Of a stretch of DNA of 64,000 nt, positions 1 to 10,948 are shown one piece after another (position 1 is the first letter of the stretch; each line of letters opens with the position of its first letter). Source of the DNA: Hydrogenophaga sp. (GTDB lineage Bacteria > Pseudomonadota > Gammaproteobacteria > Burkholderiales > Burkholderiaceae_C). Both the position numbers and the translations under genes were made by a program. Location: assembly GCF_030651625.1 (NCBI RefSeq), contig NZ_JAUSCF010000009.1, forward strand, positions 1 through 64,000, written 5' to 3'. The notes beneath the pieces are model-generated. The model had not been told where the DNA came from, did not search any database, and worked only from the letters and a program-made list of their open reading frames with translations.

Positions 1-300
1 CATGACCATGGTGGTGGCCAGCACCAGCAGCAGGGCGGGGAAGATGCGCTTGACGCGGCGCACGTAGAAGGTGCCGAAGCTGAACTGCCCGCTGGCCAGG
101 CCGCGCAGGATGATGGTGCTGATGAGGTAGCCGGAGATGACGAAGAAGATGTCCACGCCCACGAAGCCGCCAGGCAGCAACTGGGGAAATGCGTGGTGGA
201 TGACAACCGCCACCACGGCTATGGCCCTCAGGCCGTCAATGTCGGCTCGGTAGTCGGCATGCAGCGTCGGCAAGGAGGCGGGTGTGGTGGCTGAGGGCAA
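1..300 (-). CDS. Acyltransferase-3 family membrane protein, N-terminal part (cut by window edge)
   Basis: Reverse-strand translation gives the opening typical of the OafA/YrhL acyltransferase-3 family: [17 protein letters not shown], then an HHAFP stretch, [18 protein letters not shown] and a [13 protein letters not shown] loop. These proteins transfer acyl groups to extracytoplasmic carbohydrate such as O-antigen or peptidoglycan through a multi-pass inner-membrane domain. The His of the HH pair is the usual catalytic residue of the family. No ATG lies in frame before YRADIDG. The candidate starts are TTG codons whose first bases are at 300 and 273, so the start is uncertain. The rest of the gene lies beyond base 1. 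Confidence 0.8.
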   Translation of the reverse strand, partial: MPSATTPASLPTLHADYRADIDGLRAIAVVAVVIHHAFPQLLPGGFVGVDIFFVISGYLISTIILRGLASGQFSFGTFYVRRVKRIFPALLLVLATTMVM

Positions 301-458
301 TGAGGGGAGGCAGGGTTGGGGTGCTTTCGGGCGGAGATGCTTGGACGCTTCGTGCTACACCGTGTTCCCGCTGGCAGTGGTTGCCTTGTGGACAGCGTGT
401 GTGCTGATAGCTTGCCACAATCCGTTGTGCGATGGCTGCAGGCGCCATCGCCATGCGT

Positions 459-1391
459 TCAGTTCATCCCGTTTCGGCTGGCCAGTTCAACGAACAGAGC
501 CGAATGGTCAAGATCGGCCAGTCCGTGTTCGGCGGTCTGGGCAAACAACTGTTCGAGCAACTGGGTGATGGGAGCCTCGAATCCGATTTCGTTGCTGGTG
601 GACAAGGCGTTGCGCAGATCATTGAGCTGGAATGCGACCGCGCCATGTTTTGTGAAGTCGCGATCAATCATGCGCTGCCCGTGGACTTGCAGGATGCGGC
701 TGTCTGCGAAACCGCCGGTGATCGCTTCCTTGACCTTGGACATGTCGGCCCCGCCGCGCTCACACAACAACAAAGCCTCAGCCACCGCTCCGATGGTGAT
801 GCCCACGATCATCTGGTTCGCGAGTTTGGCGAGTTGGCCTGCACCGTGTCCGCCGACGTGTGTGGCCCGGCCCAGCAGATCAAATATCGGGCGCACCTGC
901 GCAAAGTCTGCGGGTCTGCCGCCGACCATGATGGCCAATGTGCCTTTTTCGGCACCCGCAGCGCCGCCTGACAGCGGCGCATCGAGGTGGTGCACCCCCA
1001 GGGCACTCAACCGGGCGGCGTGGTCCCTGGCCTGCCGGGGCGAGATGGATGACATGTCAACCACGATGCTGCCCGGCCGCAGTCCATCGACAGCCCCCTT
1101 GTGGAACAACACCTCTTCAACCGCCGCGCCGTCGGCCAGCAACAGGATGACCACATCGGCCTGAGCCACCGCTTCGGCCGGTTGATGGGTGACGTGCACG
1201 CCCAGCAAGGTCAAAGGGTCGGCCTTGGAGCGAGTGCGGTTCCAGGCGCTGATCAAAATTCCGGCGGTACTCAGCCGGCGTGCGGCTGTCAGTCCCATCG
1301 TGCCTGTGCCGAGAATGGCGACGCTTGGCGATGGTCCGGAAGTGTTCGCCGTCGCAGGAGGCAAGGAAACGGAGGTGGTGGGAAGGTTCAC
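459..1391 (-). CDS. NAD(P)-dependent beta-hydroxyacid dehydrogenase (3-hydroxyisobutyrate dehydrogenase / tartronate semialdehyde reductase family)
   Basis: 310 aa. A Rossmann GxGxMG motif (ILGTGTMG) lies near residue 26, the substrate-loop signature LDAPLSGGAAGAEKG is in the middle, and GAGQLAKLANQM carries the family's catalytic lysine. This is the full two-domain layout of beta-hydroxyacid dehydrogenases, which oxidise 3-hydroxyisobutyrate or reduce tartronate semialdehyde. The substrate cannot be assigned from sequence. The only start in frame is a GTG at 1391. Downstream of it in the genome is the acyltransferase gene. Upstream is a GntR regulator on the same strand, but a strong terminator between them suggests separate transcription. 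Confidence 0.88.
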   Translation of the reverse strand: MNLPTTSVSLPPATANTSGPSPSVAILGTGTMGLTAARRLSTAGILISAWNRTRSKADPLTLLGVHVTHQPAEAVAQADVVILLLADGAAVEEVLFHKGAVDGLRPGSIVVDMSSISPRQARDHAARLSALGVHHLDAPLSGGAAGAEKGTLAIMVGGRPADFAQVRPIFDLLGRATHVGGHGAGQLAKLANQMIVGITIGAVAEALLLCERGGADMSKVKEAITGGFADSRILQVHGQRMIDRDFTKHGAVAFQLNDLRNALSTSNEIGFEAPITQLLEQLFAQTAEHGLADLDHSALFVELASRNGMN

Positions 1392-1456
1392 TTTGGTGAG
1401 TGCGTTGGTGGGTCTGAAGCCAAAGGCCTTGTTGCGCTCAAGACTTGTGAAAAGGT

Positions 1457-1494
1457 AAAAAAATGCGGTTCCCGGGCAAACCCGGAAACCGCAT
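1457..1494 (-). terminator. Intrinsic terminator after the GntR regulator gene
   Basis: Two 14-base arms (1463-1476 and 1481-1494) pair with one mismatch around a four-base loop. Read on the minus strand they are followed at once by seven U residues (A-tract at 1457-1463). It lies just after the stop codon of the GntR gene and is a textbook Rho-independent terminator. Confidence 0.9.
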
Positions 1495-1507
1495 GGAAGT
1501 GCCTCAA

Positions 1508-2251
1508 CTACCGAAGCAGTTGAGAACCACGGAGTCGTGGAGTGGGCCCAAGGCTGGCTGCGAGCGATTTCGCATTTGAATCCATCTGTGCGCCCAGATT
1601 GGTGCGGGCGCGGCTGCAGTGGCGTTGCATGAGTCGTTCCGCCAGTTCAGCGTTTCCCATGTTCACCGCGTTGGCGATGGCCTCGTGTTCGTCCCAGACT
1701 GGCTCGCGCAGCAAATCGGACTGAAGTGCCTCGCCCATCGCCCGCTGAATGTGGTGCCAGTGCAGCAGCGCACTTTGTTCGATCAGCGGATTGCCGGCGG
1801 CCCGGTAGAGCGCGGTATGGAAGGCAAGGTCCGCATCGATCATGGCCCTGATATCGTCACGTTTCACGGCCAATCGGCCGTTTGCAATCAACGCCGGGTC
1901 GATGAAAGTGCCCCGGGATGCGGCCAGCCGGGTGGCCAGGGTGTCGAGGGCGGTGCGCACTTCGTAGACCTGTGCGATCCAGTTCGCATCCAGGGGTGCG
2001 ACCTGCAAGCCACGGCTGCGGCCGGCCGGAACGCCCGTGACGGGCGCGTCCTGCACAAAACCGTCCCTTTTGAGCAGCTTCAAGGCCTGGGTGATCGGCT
2101 GGCGCGACACGGCCAGTTGTTCGGCCAGTTCTTCCTGCGTGATGCGCTGGCCGGGCTTCAGCGAGCCTGCGCTGATGGCATCGAGCAACACGCGGTAGAC
2201 CTGGTCGGCCAGATCCGGCGAGGTTTCAAGCTTGAGCAACTGGGCCGACAT
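1508..2251 (-). CDS. GntR-family transcriptional regulator with FCD-type effector domain
   Basis: 247 aa from the ATG at 2251. The N-terminal winged helix reads DLADQVYRVLLDAISAGSLKPG, then EELAEQLAVSRQPITQALKLL (about residues 5-75), the usual GntR fold. The C-terminal part (DLAFHTALYRAAGNPL and later RHCSRA) is an FCD-type all-helical ligand domain that binds small carboxylates with or without metal. An upstream in-frame start at 2347 exists, but it would run through the shared promoter region, so 2251 is preferred. It is divergent from the alpha/beta hydrolase gene, and an overlapping palindrome at 2271-2290 is a likely operator. It may control both itself and the hydrolase. Confidence 0.88.
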   Translation of the reverse strand: MSAQLLKLETSPDLADQVYRVLLDAISAGSLKPGQRITQEELAEQLAVSRQPITQALKLLKRDGFVQDAPVTGVPAGRSRGLQVAPLDANWIAQVYEVRTALDTLATRLAASRGTFIDPALIANGRLAVKRDDIRAMIDADLAFHTALYRAAGNPLIEQSALLHWHHIQRAMGEALQSDLLREPVWDEHEAIANAVNMGNAELAERLMQRHCSRARTNLGAQMDSNAKSLAASLGPTPRLRGSQLLR

Positions 2252-2270
2252 GTTGATGGGTATATTTGGA

Positions 2271-2290
2271 ATTCTGTATGCAGAATACAG
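2271..2290. promoter_or_regulatory. Candidate GntR operator in the divergent promoter region
   Basis: Two overlapping palindromes share this site: ATTCTG-TATG-CAGAAT (2271-2286) and CTGTAT-GCAGA-ATACAG (2274-2290). It lies 20-39 bases upstream of the GntR start and about 60 bases upstream of the hydrolase start, where an autoregulatory operator would be expected. That the GntR protein binds here is inference. Confidence 0.55.
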
Positions 2291-2348
2291 CATTCCATGT
2301 GACCTGTCACCCCTTCGGTTCAACCAGCACGCACCGCCAGCGTGCACA

Positions 2349-3239
2349 ATGCCGTCGATGAATTCGCCTCAACTGAAAAACCCGATCTGGCTGGACGGTC
2401 AGTACAACAACCGGGCTCTGGTGCCCGAACATGGTCGGCACTTTGCCGAATGGGCCGCCGCATCGGACCAGGCCCGGCGCACCCTGACCGCCATGCTCGA
2501 TGTGCAGTACGGCCACGGCGCTGGCGAAACACTGGATATTTTTCCTGCTGCACGCATGCCCGGGCGGCCACCGGCGCCCGTGGTGGTCTTCATTCATGGC
2601 GGTTACTGGCGCAGCCTGGACAAGTCGGACCATTCGTTCCTGGCACCTGCGTTCGTGAAACGCGGCGCCTGTGTGGTGATGCCCAATTACGCGCTGTGTC
2701 CGGCTGTCACCATCCCCGACATCACCCTGCAGATGGTGCGCGCCCTGGCCTGGGTCTACCGCCACATCAAGGTGCATGGCGGTGATCCGGAGCGCATCAC
2801 GGTGATCGGCCATTCGGCCGGTGGGCACCTCGCTGCCATGCTGCTGGCATGTAAGTGGCCTTTGGTCGGAGGCGATCTGCCGGATGCGCTGGTCAGGAAT
2901 GCGCTGTCGATCTCCGGCCTGTACGACCTGGAGCCACTGCTGCACACACCCTTCTTGCGCGATTCACTTCGCCTCACGCCAGCGCAGGTGAAGAAGGCCA
3001 GCCCGGCCCGTCTGCCGGCCCCATTGCCCATGGGAGACCGCGGACACCTTTACACCGTGGCGGGTGCACTGGAAAGCAGTGAATTCCTGCGGCACAACCA
3101 GTTGATCCAGGACGCCTGGGGCAGGGATGTGGTGCCTGTGTGCGAGGCCTTGCCCGGTTTGAACCATTTCAGTGTGCTGGAGGCGCTGGTGCAGCCGCGC
3201 CACCGGCTGCACCGCATGGCGCTGGAATTGCTCGCTTGA
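2349..3239 (+). CDS. Alpha/beta hydrolase, arylformamidase/esterase-like
   Basis: 296 aa. The oxyanion-hole motif FIHGGYWRSLDKSDHSFLA is followed by the nucleophile elbow GHSAGGHLAA. A late acidic residue sits near GLYDLEPLL and the catalytic His near LPGLNHFSVLEAL, giving a complete triad. The HGGYW plus GHSAGG layout is that of the kynurenine-formamidase/carboxylesterase branch. No other tryptophan-catabolism gene is nearby, so a generic esterase or amidase is equally possible. The start is taken at the first ATG after the divergent promoter region (2349); a second in-frame ATG at 2358 would also serve. Probably regulated by the divergent GntR protein. Confidence 0.82.
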   Translation: MPSMNSPQLKNPIWLDGQYNNRALVPEHGRHFAEWAAASDQARRTLTAMLDVQYGHGAGETLDIFPAARMPGRPPAPVVVFIHGGYWRSLDKSDHSFLAPAFVKRGACVVMPNYALCPAVTIPDITLQMVRALAWVYRHIKVHGGDPERITVIGHSAGGHLAAMLLACKWPLVGGDLPDALVRNALSISGLYDLEPLLHTPFLRDSLRLTPAQVKKASPARLPAPLPMGDRGHLYTVAGALESSEFLRHNQLIQDAWGRDVVPVCEALPGLNHFSVLEALVQPRHRLHRMALELLA

Positions 3240-3260
3240 TCAAGCGCGTGACATGGGGTG

Positions 3261-4007
3261 ATGGGTATTGATGCGGCTTATGCGGCAGCGGTGGTCCTGC
3301 TGGGCTATCTGGTGCTTGGTGTCACGGGCTTTGGCTCTGCGTTGGTCATCGTGCCCCTGCTTGCCTTGCGCTGGCCCTTGACGCAAGTCGTGCCCCTGGT
3401 TTTGCTGATGGATGTGGTCGCATCGGGTCTGATGGGACGTCTGAATCTGAGGCAGGTGGCCTGGCCGGAACTGCGCAGCCTGGTGCCTGGCATGGTGCTG
3501 GGCTGTGGGCTCGGGCTGTTTCTGTCGCGACACCTCACCTCACCCTGGCCCTTGTTGTTTCTTGGGGGGTACGTGGTCTGGGTCGGTTGGCGCACGCTGG
3601 GTGGACCGCCGCCGGACACATCCCCCAGGCCCTCGCTGGGCGGCCTCTACGGCCTGGGCGTGGGTGTTGTGCAGATGAGTTTCGGCACCGCCGGCCCGCT
3701 GGTGCTGGCCTGGTTGGCGCGGCGCGGCGTTCGGCCCGACGCCATGCGTGCCAGCACACCGGTCGCCATGCTGGGGGTGGCCTTGCTCGTGCTGATCGGC
3801 ATGGGGTGGCAGGGTCGTCTGAGTGACGCCTTGCTGTGGCAGCGGCTCCTGGTGCTGCTTCCATTGGGGCTTTTCGCCGTCGTGATTGGCCACCGTGTGG
3901 CCGCACGCCTGCCGAAGCAACGACTTCGTGCGGCCATGGCGCTCCTTCTGGTGGCCAGCGGGCTGCTGCTGATGGTGAACGCGGCCCGGCAACTGATGCC
4001 TGATTGA
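3261..4007 (+). CDS. TSUP (TauE/SafE-like) membrane permease
   Basis: 248 aa with about seven or eight hydrophobic segments. The first is LLGYLVLGVTGFGSALVIVPLL, whose GFG turn is characteristic of the TSUP family of sulfite/sulfonate and organic-anion exporters. The second half repeats the pattern (GLGVGVVQMSFGTAGPLVLAWL). It follows the alpha/beta hydrolase by 21 bases on the same strand and is probably cotranscribed with it, so it may export or import a product or substrate of that enzyme. The ATG at 3261 is preferred over the GTG one codon earlier. Substrate unknown. Confidence 0.8.
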   Translation: MGIDAAYAAAVVLLGYLVLGVTGFGSALVIVPLLALRWPLTQVVPLVLLMDVVASGLMGRLNLRQVAWPELRSLVPGMVLGCGLGLFLSRHLTSPWPLLFLGGYVVWVGWRTLGGPPPDTSPRPSLGGLYGLGVGVVQMSFGTAGPLVLAWLARRGVRPDAMRASTPVAMLGVALLVLIGMGWQGRLSDALLWQRLLVLLPLGLFAVVIGHRVAARLPKQRLRAAMALLLVASGLLLMVNAARQLMPD

Positions 4008-4030
4008 ACCCGCTGGCCCCTTAGGCCCAG

Positions 4031-4046
4031 ACCATGCGGGCATGGT
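4031..4046. terminator. Short perfect hairpin between convergent genes
   Basis: ACCATGC-GG-GCATGGT is a perfect seven-base inverted repeat lying directly against the guaC stop codon and 24 bases after the TSUP gene. It is placed as a bidirectional terminator, but neither side has a U-tract and the loop is only two bases, so its activity is uncertain. Confidence 0.35.
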
Positions 4047-5024
4047 TCACATGAACAGGTGTTCGCCCGCGTTATCGCCGCCCAGGATCACATAGTTCAC
4101 CTTGCGCACATCCATCAGCTTCGTGCCACCGGCGTAGCTGATGGAGCTCTGCACGTCCTGTTCCATTTCCACCAGCGTTTCCGCCAGCTTGCCCTTGATG
4201 GGCTCCAGAATGCGCTTGCCTTCCACGTGTTTGTATTCGCCCTTGTTGAAGTCGCTGGCCGAGCCGTAGTACTCCTTGTAGAGCAGGCCGTCGACCTCGA
4301 CTGTCTTTCCGGGCGATTCTTCATGGCCGGCGAACAGTGAGCCGATCATGACCATGCTGGCGCCAAAACGCACGCTCTTGGCGATGTCGCCATGGCTGCG
4401 GATGCCGCCGTCGGCGATGATGGGTTTGGTGGCCACGCGGGCACACCACTTGAGCGCGCTCAGCTGCCAGCCGCCCGTGCCAAAGCCGGTCTTGAGCTTG
4501 GTGATGCACACCTTGCCAGGGCCCACGCCCACCTTGGTGGCGTCTGCACCCCAGTTTTCCAGATCGATCACGGCCTCCGGCGTGGCCACGTTGCCGGCGA
4601 TCACGAAACTGGCGGGCAACCTCGCCTTGATGTAGCCGATCATGTCGCGCACGCTGTCGGCATGGCCGTGGGCGATGTCGATGGTGATGTATTCGGGTAG
4701 CAGGCCCTCGGCGGCCAGCGTGTCCACGGTGGCACGGTCGGCGGCTTTCACGCCCAGCGAAATCGATGCATACACCCCCTTCGCGTGCATGTCGCGCACG
4801 AACTGCACGTTGTCGAGGTCGAAGCGGTGCATCACGTAGAAGTAGCCGTTCTGCGCCAGCCAGAGGCTGATGGTCTCGTCCACCACGGTCTTCATGTTGG
4901 CCGGCACCACCGGCAGGCGGAACTTGCGCCCGCCCAACTCCACGCCGGCGTCGCATTCCGATCGGCTCTCCACGCGGCATTTACGTGGCAGCAGCAGGAT
5001 GTTGTCGTAATCAAAGATTTCCAT
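4047..5024 (-). CDS. guaC: GMP reductase
   Basis: 325 aa from the ATG at 5024 ([16 protein letters not shown]), the normal length for this family. GMP reductase converts GMP to IMP with NADPH and release of ammonia, a purine-salvage step in the cytoplasm. It has the IMPDH/GMPR barrel with catalytic Cys173 in the loop [17 protein letters not shown], the phosphate-binding [16 protein letters not shown] and the C-terminal KEYYGSAS flap. The sequence is of the Bacillus-like GuaC subtype rather than the E. coli-like one. No Shine-Dalgarno sequence is visible, because a GC-rich repeat begins only eight bases before the start codon. A minus-strand terminator hairpin sits about 165 bases upstream inside the presumed leader. 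Confidence 0.95.
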   Translation of the reverse strand: MEIFDYDNILLLPRKCRVESRSECDAGVELGGRKFRLPVVPANMKTVVDETISLWLAQNGYFYVMHRFDLDNVQFVRDMHAKGVYASISLGVKAADRATVDTLAAEGLLPEYITIDIAHGHADSVRDMIGYIKARLPASFVIAGNVATPEAVIDLENWGADATKVGVGPGKVCITKLKTGFGTGGWQLSALKWCARVATKPIIADGGIRSHGDIAKSVRFGASMVMIGSLFAGHEESPGKTVEVDGLLYKEYYGSASDFNKGEYKHVEGKRILEPIKGKLAETLVEMEQDVQSSISYAGGTKLMDVRKVNYVILGGDNAGEHLFM

Positions 5025-5031
5025 AAGGGAG

Positions 5032-5110
5032 CACCCCCGCGTCGCCTTCGGCGCCACCCCCTCAAGGGGGCGCCACCTGCGGCCCGGCAAAGCCGGTTCT
5101 GCGGTGGCAC
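5032..5110 (+). repeat. GC-rich palindromic repeat (stop-codon repeat family), copy abutting the guaC start
   Basis: This copy has the ordered blocks of the family: CACCCCCGCG, a CCTTCGG hairpin, a CCCCCTCAAGGGGG palindrome (5060-5073), then GGCCCGGCAAAGCCGG. Its orientation is that of the plus strand, yet no plus-strand gene ends here. It lies immediately upstream of the guaC start codon, making it the one clear exception to the rule that copies follow stop codons. Confidence 0.75.
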
Positions 5111-5189
5111 TGGACGTCGCGCGTCGGAAAGGTGGTTGGTGTAATGGGTTGTAGAGGGCGAGACGGCAGCCGTTGTGTCCGAGGGACGG

Positions 5190-5226
5190 AAACAAAAAAC
5201 CGGGCGCAAGAAACCCTGGGCCCGGT
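5190..5226 (-). terminator. Intrinsic terminator in the guaC leader (possible attenuator)
   Basis: Arms ACCGGGC (5199-5205) and GCCCGGT (5220-5226) flank a 14-base loop. Read on the minus strand they are followed by six U, a G and three more U. No minus-strand gene ends nearby: the next gene upstream is uvrD on the opposite strand. The hairpin therefore lies between the likely guaC promoter and guaC itself, as expected for attenuation or for trapping stray antisense transcripts. Confidence 0.7.
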
Positions 5227-5347
5227 GATTGATTCTAGGCGTTTGCCGCAGGAAGGGCCAGCCGATTCGTCGGCAGCCTGGCGTATGAAGGTCATATGGA
5301 GCAGCGTATGAACCACGGGTGAGGCTGTGGCTTCCTACAATCGCCGG

Positions 5348-7837
<2,490 letters not shown>

Positions 7838-8009
7838 GAGGCCGGGCGTTCTGCCGGGTAATCGTCGCTGCTGGGGCTGGTGGTACCCGTGCCGGTGGTC
7901 GCCTGGCTGCGCACAGCACCACGCCCAGCGCCCGCTTCGTGCCCACCTTGTTCTTGCTAGTGAAAGGGGCGCCGCGCACCTTGGATTCGCTGATCTGAAG
8001 AATACCGAG

Positions 8010-8558
8010 TCAGCGCCGCTGGCAGACCAGTACCAGCGGCCAGAAGGTCTCCAACGCAGGCGTGGGATGGCCGGGCCGCTTGGCTGTCTCGTCCCAGTGC
8101 CGCAGCCGCACCGCATCCATGGCGTGCGGCAGCTGTCGGAAAGCAAAGCATTCGGCTGTGTCCATCGGGCCGCCTTGCAGCGCTAGGCTGCGCTGTGAAT
8201 CGATCGACAGCACCTTGAGATAGGCCGGGTGATGGGCGAGGTAGCGCTTGGCCTGCACATGGAGTGCCACGGGCCGGGTGACTTCCGGGCCGAACCATTG
8301 AGAGAGACACGCTTCAGCCAGGTGCTCGTGCGAATCGTCCACGCCTCGCTCGGTGGGTGTGCCGCCATGGTCATGCAGCAGGTGGCCAATGTCGTGCAGC
8401 AAGGCCGCCACCACCAGTGCGTCACCTGCCTGAGCCGCCTGTGCCAGGGTTGCGCACTGGAGCGCATGTTCCAGGTGGGTGACCGGCTCGCCGGTGTAGC
8501 GCTCGCCGCCTCGTTGCTGCAAACGCTCAAAGAGTGCTTCGAGAGTGTGTGTCGTCAT
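8010..8558 (-). CDS. PhnZ-type HD-domain oxygenase of phosphonate clusters
   Basis: 182 aa. HD fold with His31, His55-Asp56, His59, His77 and Asp156. Tyr21 and Glu24 (YTGEPVTHLEHALQ) match the Tyr and Glu that distinguish mixed-valent di-iron PhnZ from hydrolytic HD phosphatases, at nearly constant offset. The QGGPMD motif before the C-terminal helices is also shared. PhnZ cleaves (R)-1-hydroxy-2-aminoethylphosphonate to glycine and phosphate. Its usual partner PhnY (Fe/2-oxoglutarate dioxygenase) is not in this window. It is divergent from the phosphonate ABC transporter genes. A longer start at 8588 is possible, but 8558 gives the family's usual spacing to Tyr21. The family is also annotated as a phosphonate-operon HDIG protein of unproven activity. 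Confidence 0.82.
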   Translation of the reverse strand: MTTHTLEALFERLQQRGGERYTGEPVTHLEHALQCATLAQAAQAGDALVVAALLHDIGHLLHDHGGTPTERGVDDSHEHLAEACLSQWFGPEVTRPVALHVQAKRYLAHHPAYLKVLSIDSQRSLALQGGPMDTAECFAFRQLPHAMDAVRLRHWDETAKRPGHPTPALETFWPLVLVCQRR

Positions 8559-8559
8559 T

Positions 8560-8599
8560 TCGTCATGAAATCGTCGTGATCGCGTCATCGTCGCTGCAA
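8560..8599 (+). promoter_or_regulatory. Candidate Pho box upstream of the phosphonate transporter
   Basis: Heptamers TCGTCAT (8560), TCGTCGT (8571) and GCGTCAT (8582) repeat at exactly 11-base spacing, the arrangement of PhoB half-sites (consensus CTGTCAT with four-base spacers). The site ends about 35 bases before the binding-protein start and fits activation of a phosphonate operon by phosphate starvation. The match is to the GTCAT core only, so binding is inferred. Confidence 0.45.
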
Positions 8600-8634
8600 A
8601 GAATGAAAGCACCATGACATCCGGAGCACAACAC

Positions 8635-9672
8635 ATGAAAACCCACCTTTCCCGCCGCTTCCTGCTGGCCACCGCTGCTGCTCTGAGCCTGTCGCTTTCC
8701 GGCAACCTGTTGGCACAGAGCAAGACCGAGTTGCTGGTGTACAGCGCACTGGAGGCCGACCAGATCAAGGCCTACGAAGAGGCCTTCGAGAAAGCCCACC
8801 CCGGCATCGATCTGAAGTTCGTGCGCGACTCCACCGGTATCGTCACTGCCAAGCTGCTGGCTGAGAAAGCCAATCCGCAAGCCGATGTGGTGTGGGGCCT
8901 GGCCGCCACCTCGCTGATGTTGCTGGACAAGGAAGGCATGCTCATGCCCTACGCCCCCAAGGGCCTGGAGGCGGTGAAGCCCGCCATGCGCGACCCGCGC
9001 CCGCAACCCACCTGGGTGGGCATGGACGTATGGGCATCTGCGGTGTGTTTCAACACGGTGGAAGCGGCCAAGAAGAACATGCCCTTGCCCAAGAGCTGGG
9101 CCGACCTGACCAACCCGGCTTACAAAGGCCATATCAGCATGCCGCACCCCGCCAGTTCGGGTACAGGCTACCTGATGGTGTCGTCCTGGCTGCAGATGAT
9201 GGGTGAGGACAAGGGCTGGGCCTACATGGACGCCCTTCACGAAAACATGGGTTCGTACACGCATTCGGGTAGCAAGCCTTGCCGCCAGGCCGGGGCCGGT
9301 GAATACCCCATCGGCCTGAGCTTCGAATACCGGGCCAACAAAACCAAGAAGGACGGCGCTCCCATCGCCATCGTGCTGCCGTCTGAAGGCCTGGGCTGGG
9401 ACATGGAAGCCACGGCCATCCTGAAGACCACCAAGAAAGCCGATGCCGCCAAGGCCCTGGCCGACTGGGCTGTGTCGCGTCAGGCCAATGAACTCTACGC
9501 CAAGAACTTTGCGGTGGTGGCCTTGCCTGGTATCCAGGAAAAGCTCGAATTCATCGAGGGCGACGTGGAAAAGATGCTGGCCAAGAACGACTTCACCTGG
9601 GCTGCCAGCAACCGCGAGCGTGTGCTGGCCGAATGGAGCCGCCGCTACGAGAGCAAGGCCGAGAAGCGCTGA
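8635..9672 (+). CDS. phnS: 2-aminoethylphosphonate-type ABC transporter, periplasmic binding protein
   Basis: 345 aa. An N-terminal signal peptide (SRRFLLATAAALSLSLSG) has a cleavage region near LLAQS at about residue 27. The mature protein opens with KTELLVYSALEADQIKAYEEAF, typical of the Fe3+/AEP-binding class of periplasmic proteins related to FbpA. Its place before an ATPase and a fused permease, next to phnX and a PhnZ-type gene, points to phosphonate rather than iron. A GGAG ribosome site at 8622-8625 supports ATG 8635 over the ATG at 8614. It should deliver the ligand from periplasm to the permease. Confidence 0.88.
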   Translation: MKTHLSRRFLLATAAALSLSLSGNLLAQSKTELLVYSALEADQIKAYEEAFEKAHPGIDLKFVRDSTGIVTAKLLAEKANPQADVVWGLAATSLMLLDKEGMLMPYAPKGLEAVKPAMRDPRPQPTWVGMDVWASAVCFNTVEAAKKNMPLPKSWADLTNPAYKGHISMPHPASSGTGYLMVSSWLQMMGEDKGWAYMDALHENMGSYTHSGSKPCRQAGAGEYPIGLSFEYRANKTKKDGAPIAIVLPSEGLGWDMEATAILKTTKKADAAKALADWAVSRQANELYAKNFAVVALPGIQEKLEFIEGDVEKMLAKNDFTWAASNRERVLAEWSRRYESKAEKR

Positions 9673-9673
9673 C

Positions 9674-10948
9674 GTGTTCCAGCCGTCCCACCCAGGTCGC
9701 ATCGCTGGCGAGCCCGTCGCCACCGAGGCAGACCTGCGTGTCGCGGTGAGCCAGCAACCAGCCGTGGGCAACGCAGTGGGAGACCCACCAGCCCGTGTTG
9801 TCAAAGCTGCTGAAACGGCTGGCGCAGATCTACTGGCGGATGAAGCCGCTGTGCCACTGCTGCGACTGAGGGGCGTCACACGGAAGTACGGCACTCAAAC
9901 CGTGCTGAACAGGGTCGACCTCGACATCGGCGCCGAGGAGTTCGTCTGCCTGCTGGGCCCGTCGGGTTGCGGCAAGACCACGTTGCTGCGCATTGTCTGC
10001 GGCATTGAAAGCGGCTTTGGCGGCACGCTGCACATGGGCGGGCAGGACATCACTTCATGGCCGGCCGCGGAGCGCCGATTTGGTGTGGTGTTCCAGTCGT
10101 ATGCCCTGTTCCCCAATCTGACGGTGCTTGACAACGTCGCCTACGGTTTGCGTGGCATGGACAGCAGCCACCGGCGTGCACGCTGCATGGAAATGCTTGA
10201 TCTGGTGGGTCTGGCAGCCCATGTCCAGAAGTACCCGGCCCAGCTCTCGGGAGGCCAGCAGCAGCGTGTGGCCCTGGCGCGCGCACTCGCCCCCAGGCCT
10301 CGACTGCTTTTGCTGGATGAGCCCCTGTCGGCTCTGGATGCCCAGGTGCGTACCGGGTTGAGACAGGAGATCCGCCGGCTGCAGCAGCAGTTGCGCATCC
10401 CCACCGTCATGGTCACGCACGATCAGGAAGAAGCGTTGACCATGGCAGACCGCGTGGTGCTGATGGAGCGGGGCCGTATCGTGCAGCAGTCTGCGCCGAT
10501 CGATCTCTATGCCCGCCCGGCCAGCGAGTTCGCAGCCCGCTTCGTTGGGCGCATGAACGTATTCACCGGGCAACTCACCGGCGCCACCCAGGTGCTCGTG
10601 GGTCAGGTCGATCTGCGCATCGCGCCCCACACGCACCATCTGCACAGCGGTGGTGCGGTGAGCATCGGCATCCGGCCGGAGCTGGTGCGTGTGCGCGATC
10701 GAGACTGGCCGCGTGAGCGTGCCCCCGGGGCCCGGGTACCTTCAACCAACACGGTGCCGGTGGAACTCGTCGACATCACTTTTTGCGGCGCGCACACGAT
10801 GTTGCAGCTGCATGCGCCCACACTGGGCACGCACATCGAAGCCGAACTTTCCACGCCGCTGGGTGGCGAATTGCGCTGGCGCCGTGGCGCATTGCTGGCG
10901 GCCACTTTGCCCGAAGCGGCGTTGACTTTGCTGGAGCGCCATGGCTGA
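9674..10948 (+). CDS. phnT: 2-aminoethylphosphonate-type ABC transporter, ATP-binding protein
   Basis: 424 aa. Walker A GPSGCGKTT (about residues 95-104), Q-loop VFQSYALFPNLTV, signature LSGGQQQR, Walker B LLLLDEPLSALD and the H-loop VMVTHDQEEA are all present. A C-terminal TOBE-like domain (SIGIRPELVRV) follows, as in the spermidine/iron/AEP importer class. The first 65 or so residues before LLRLRGVTRKYG match no ABC domain and look like an extension. The start is a GTG one base after the stop of the binding-protein gene. The 3' end overlaps the permease gene by eight bases, so translation is probably coupled. Confidence 0.88.
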   Translation: MFQPSHPGRIAGEPVATEADLRVAVSQQPAVGNAVGDPPARVVKAAETAGADLLADEAAVPLLRLRGVTRKYGTQTVLNRVDLDIGAEEFVCLLGPSGCGKTTLLRIVCGIESGFGGTLHMGGQDITSWPAAERRFGVVFQSYALFPNLTVLDNVAYGLRGMDSSHRRARCMEMLDLVGLAAHVQKYPAQLSGGQQQRVALARALAPRPRLLLLDEPLSALDAQVRTGLRQEIRRLQQQLRIPTVMVTHDQEEALTMADRVVLMERGRIVQQSAPIDLYARPASEFAARFVGRMNVFTGQLTGATQVLVGQVDLRIAPHTHHLHSGGAVSIGIRPELVRVRDRDWPRERAPGARVPSTNTVPVELVDITFCGAHTMLQLHAPTLGTHIEAELSTPLGGELRWRRGALLAATLPEAALTLLERHG

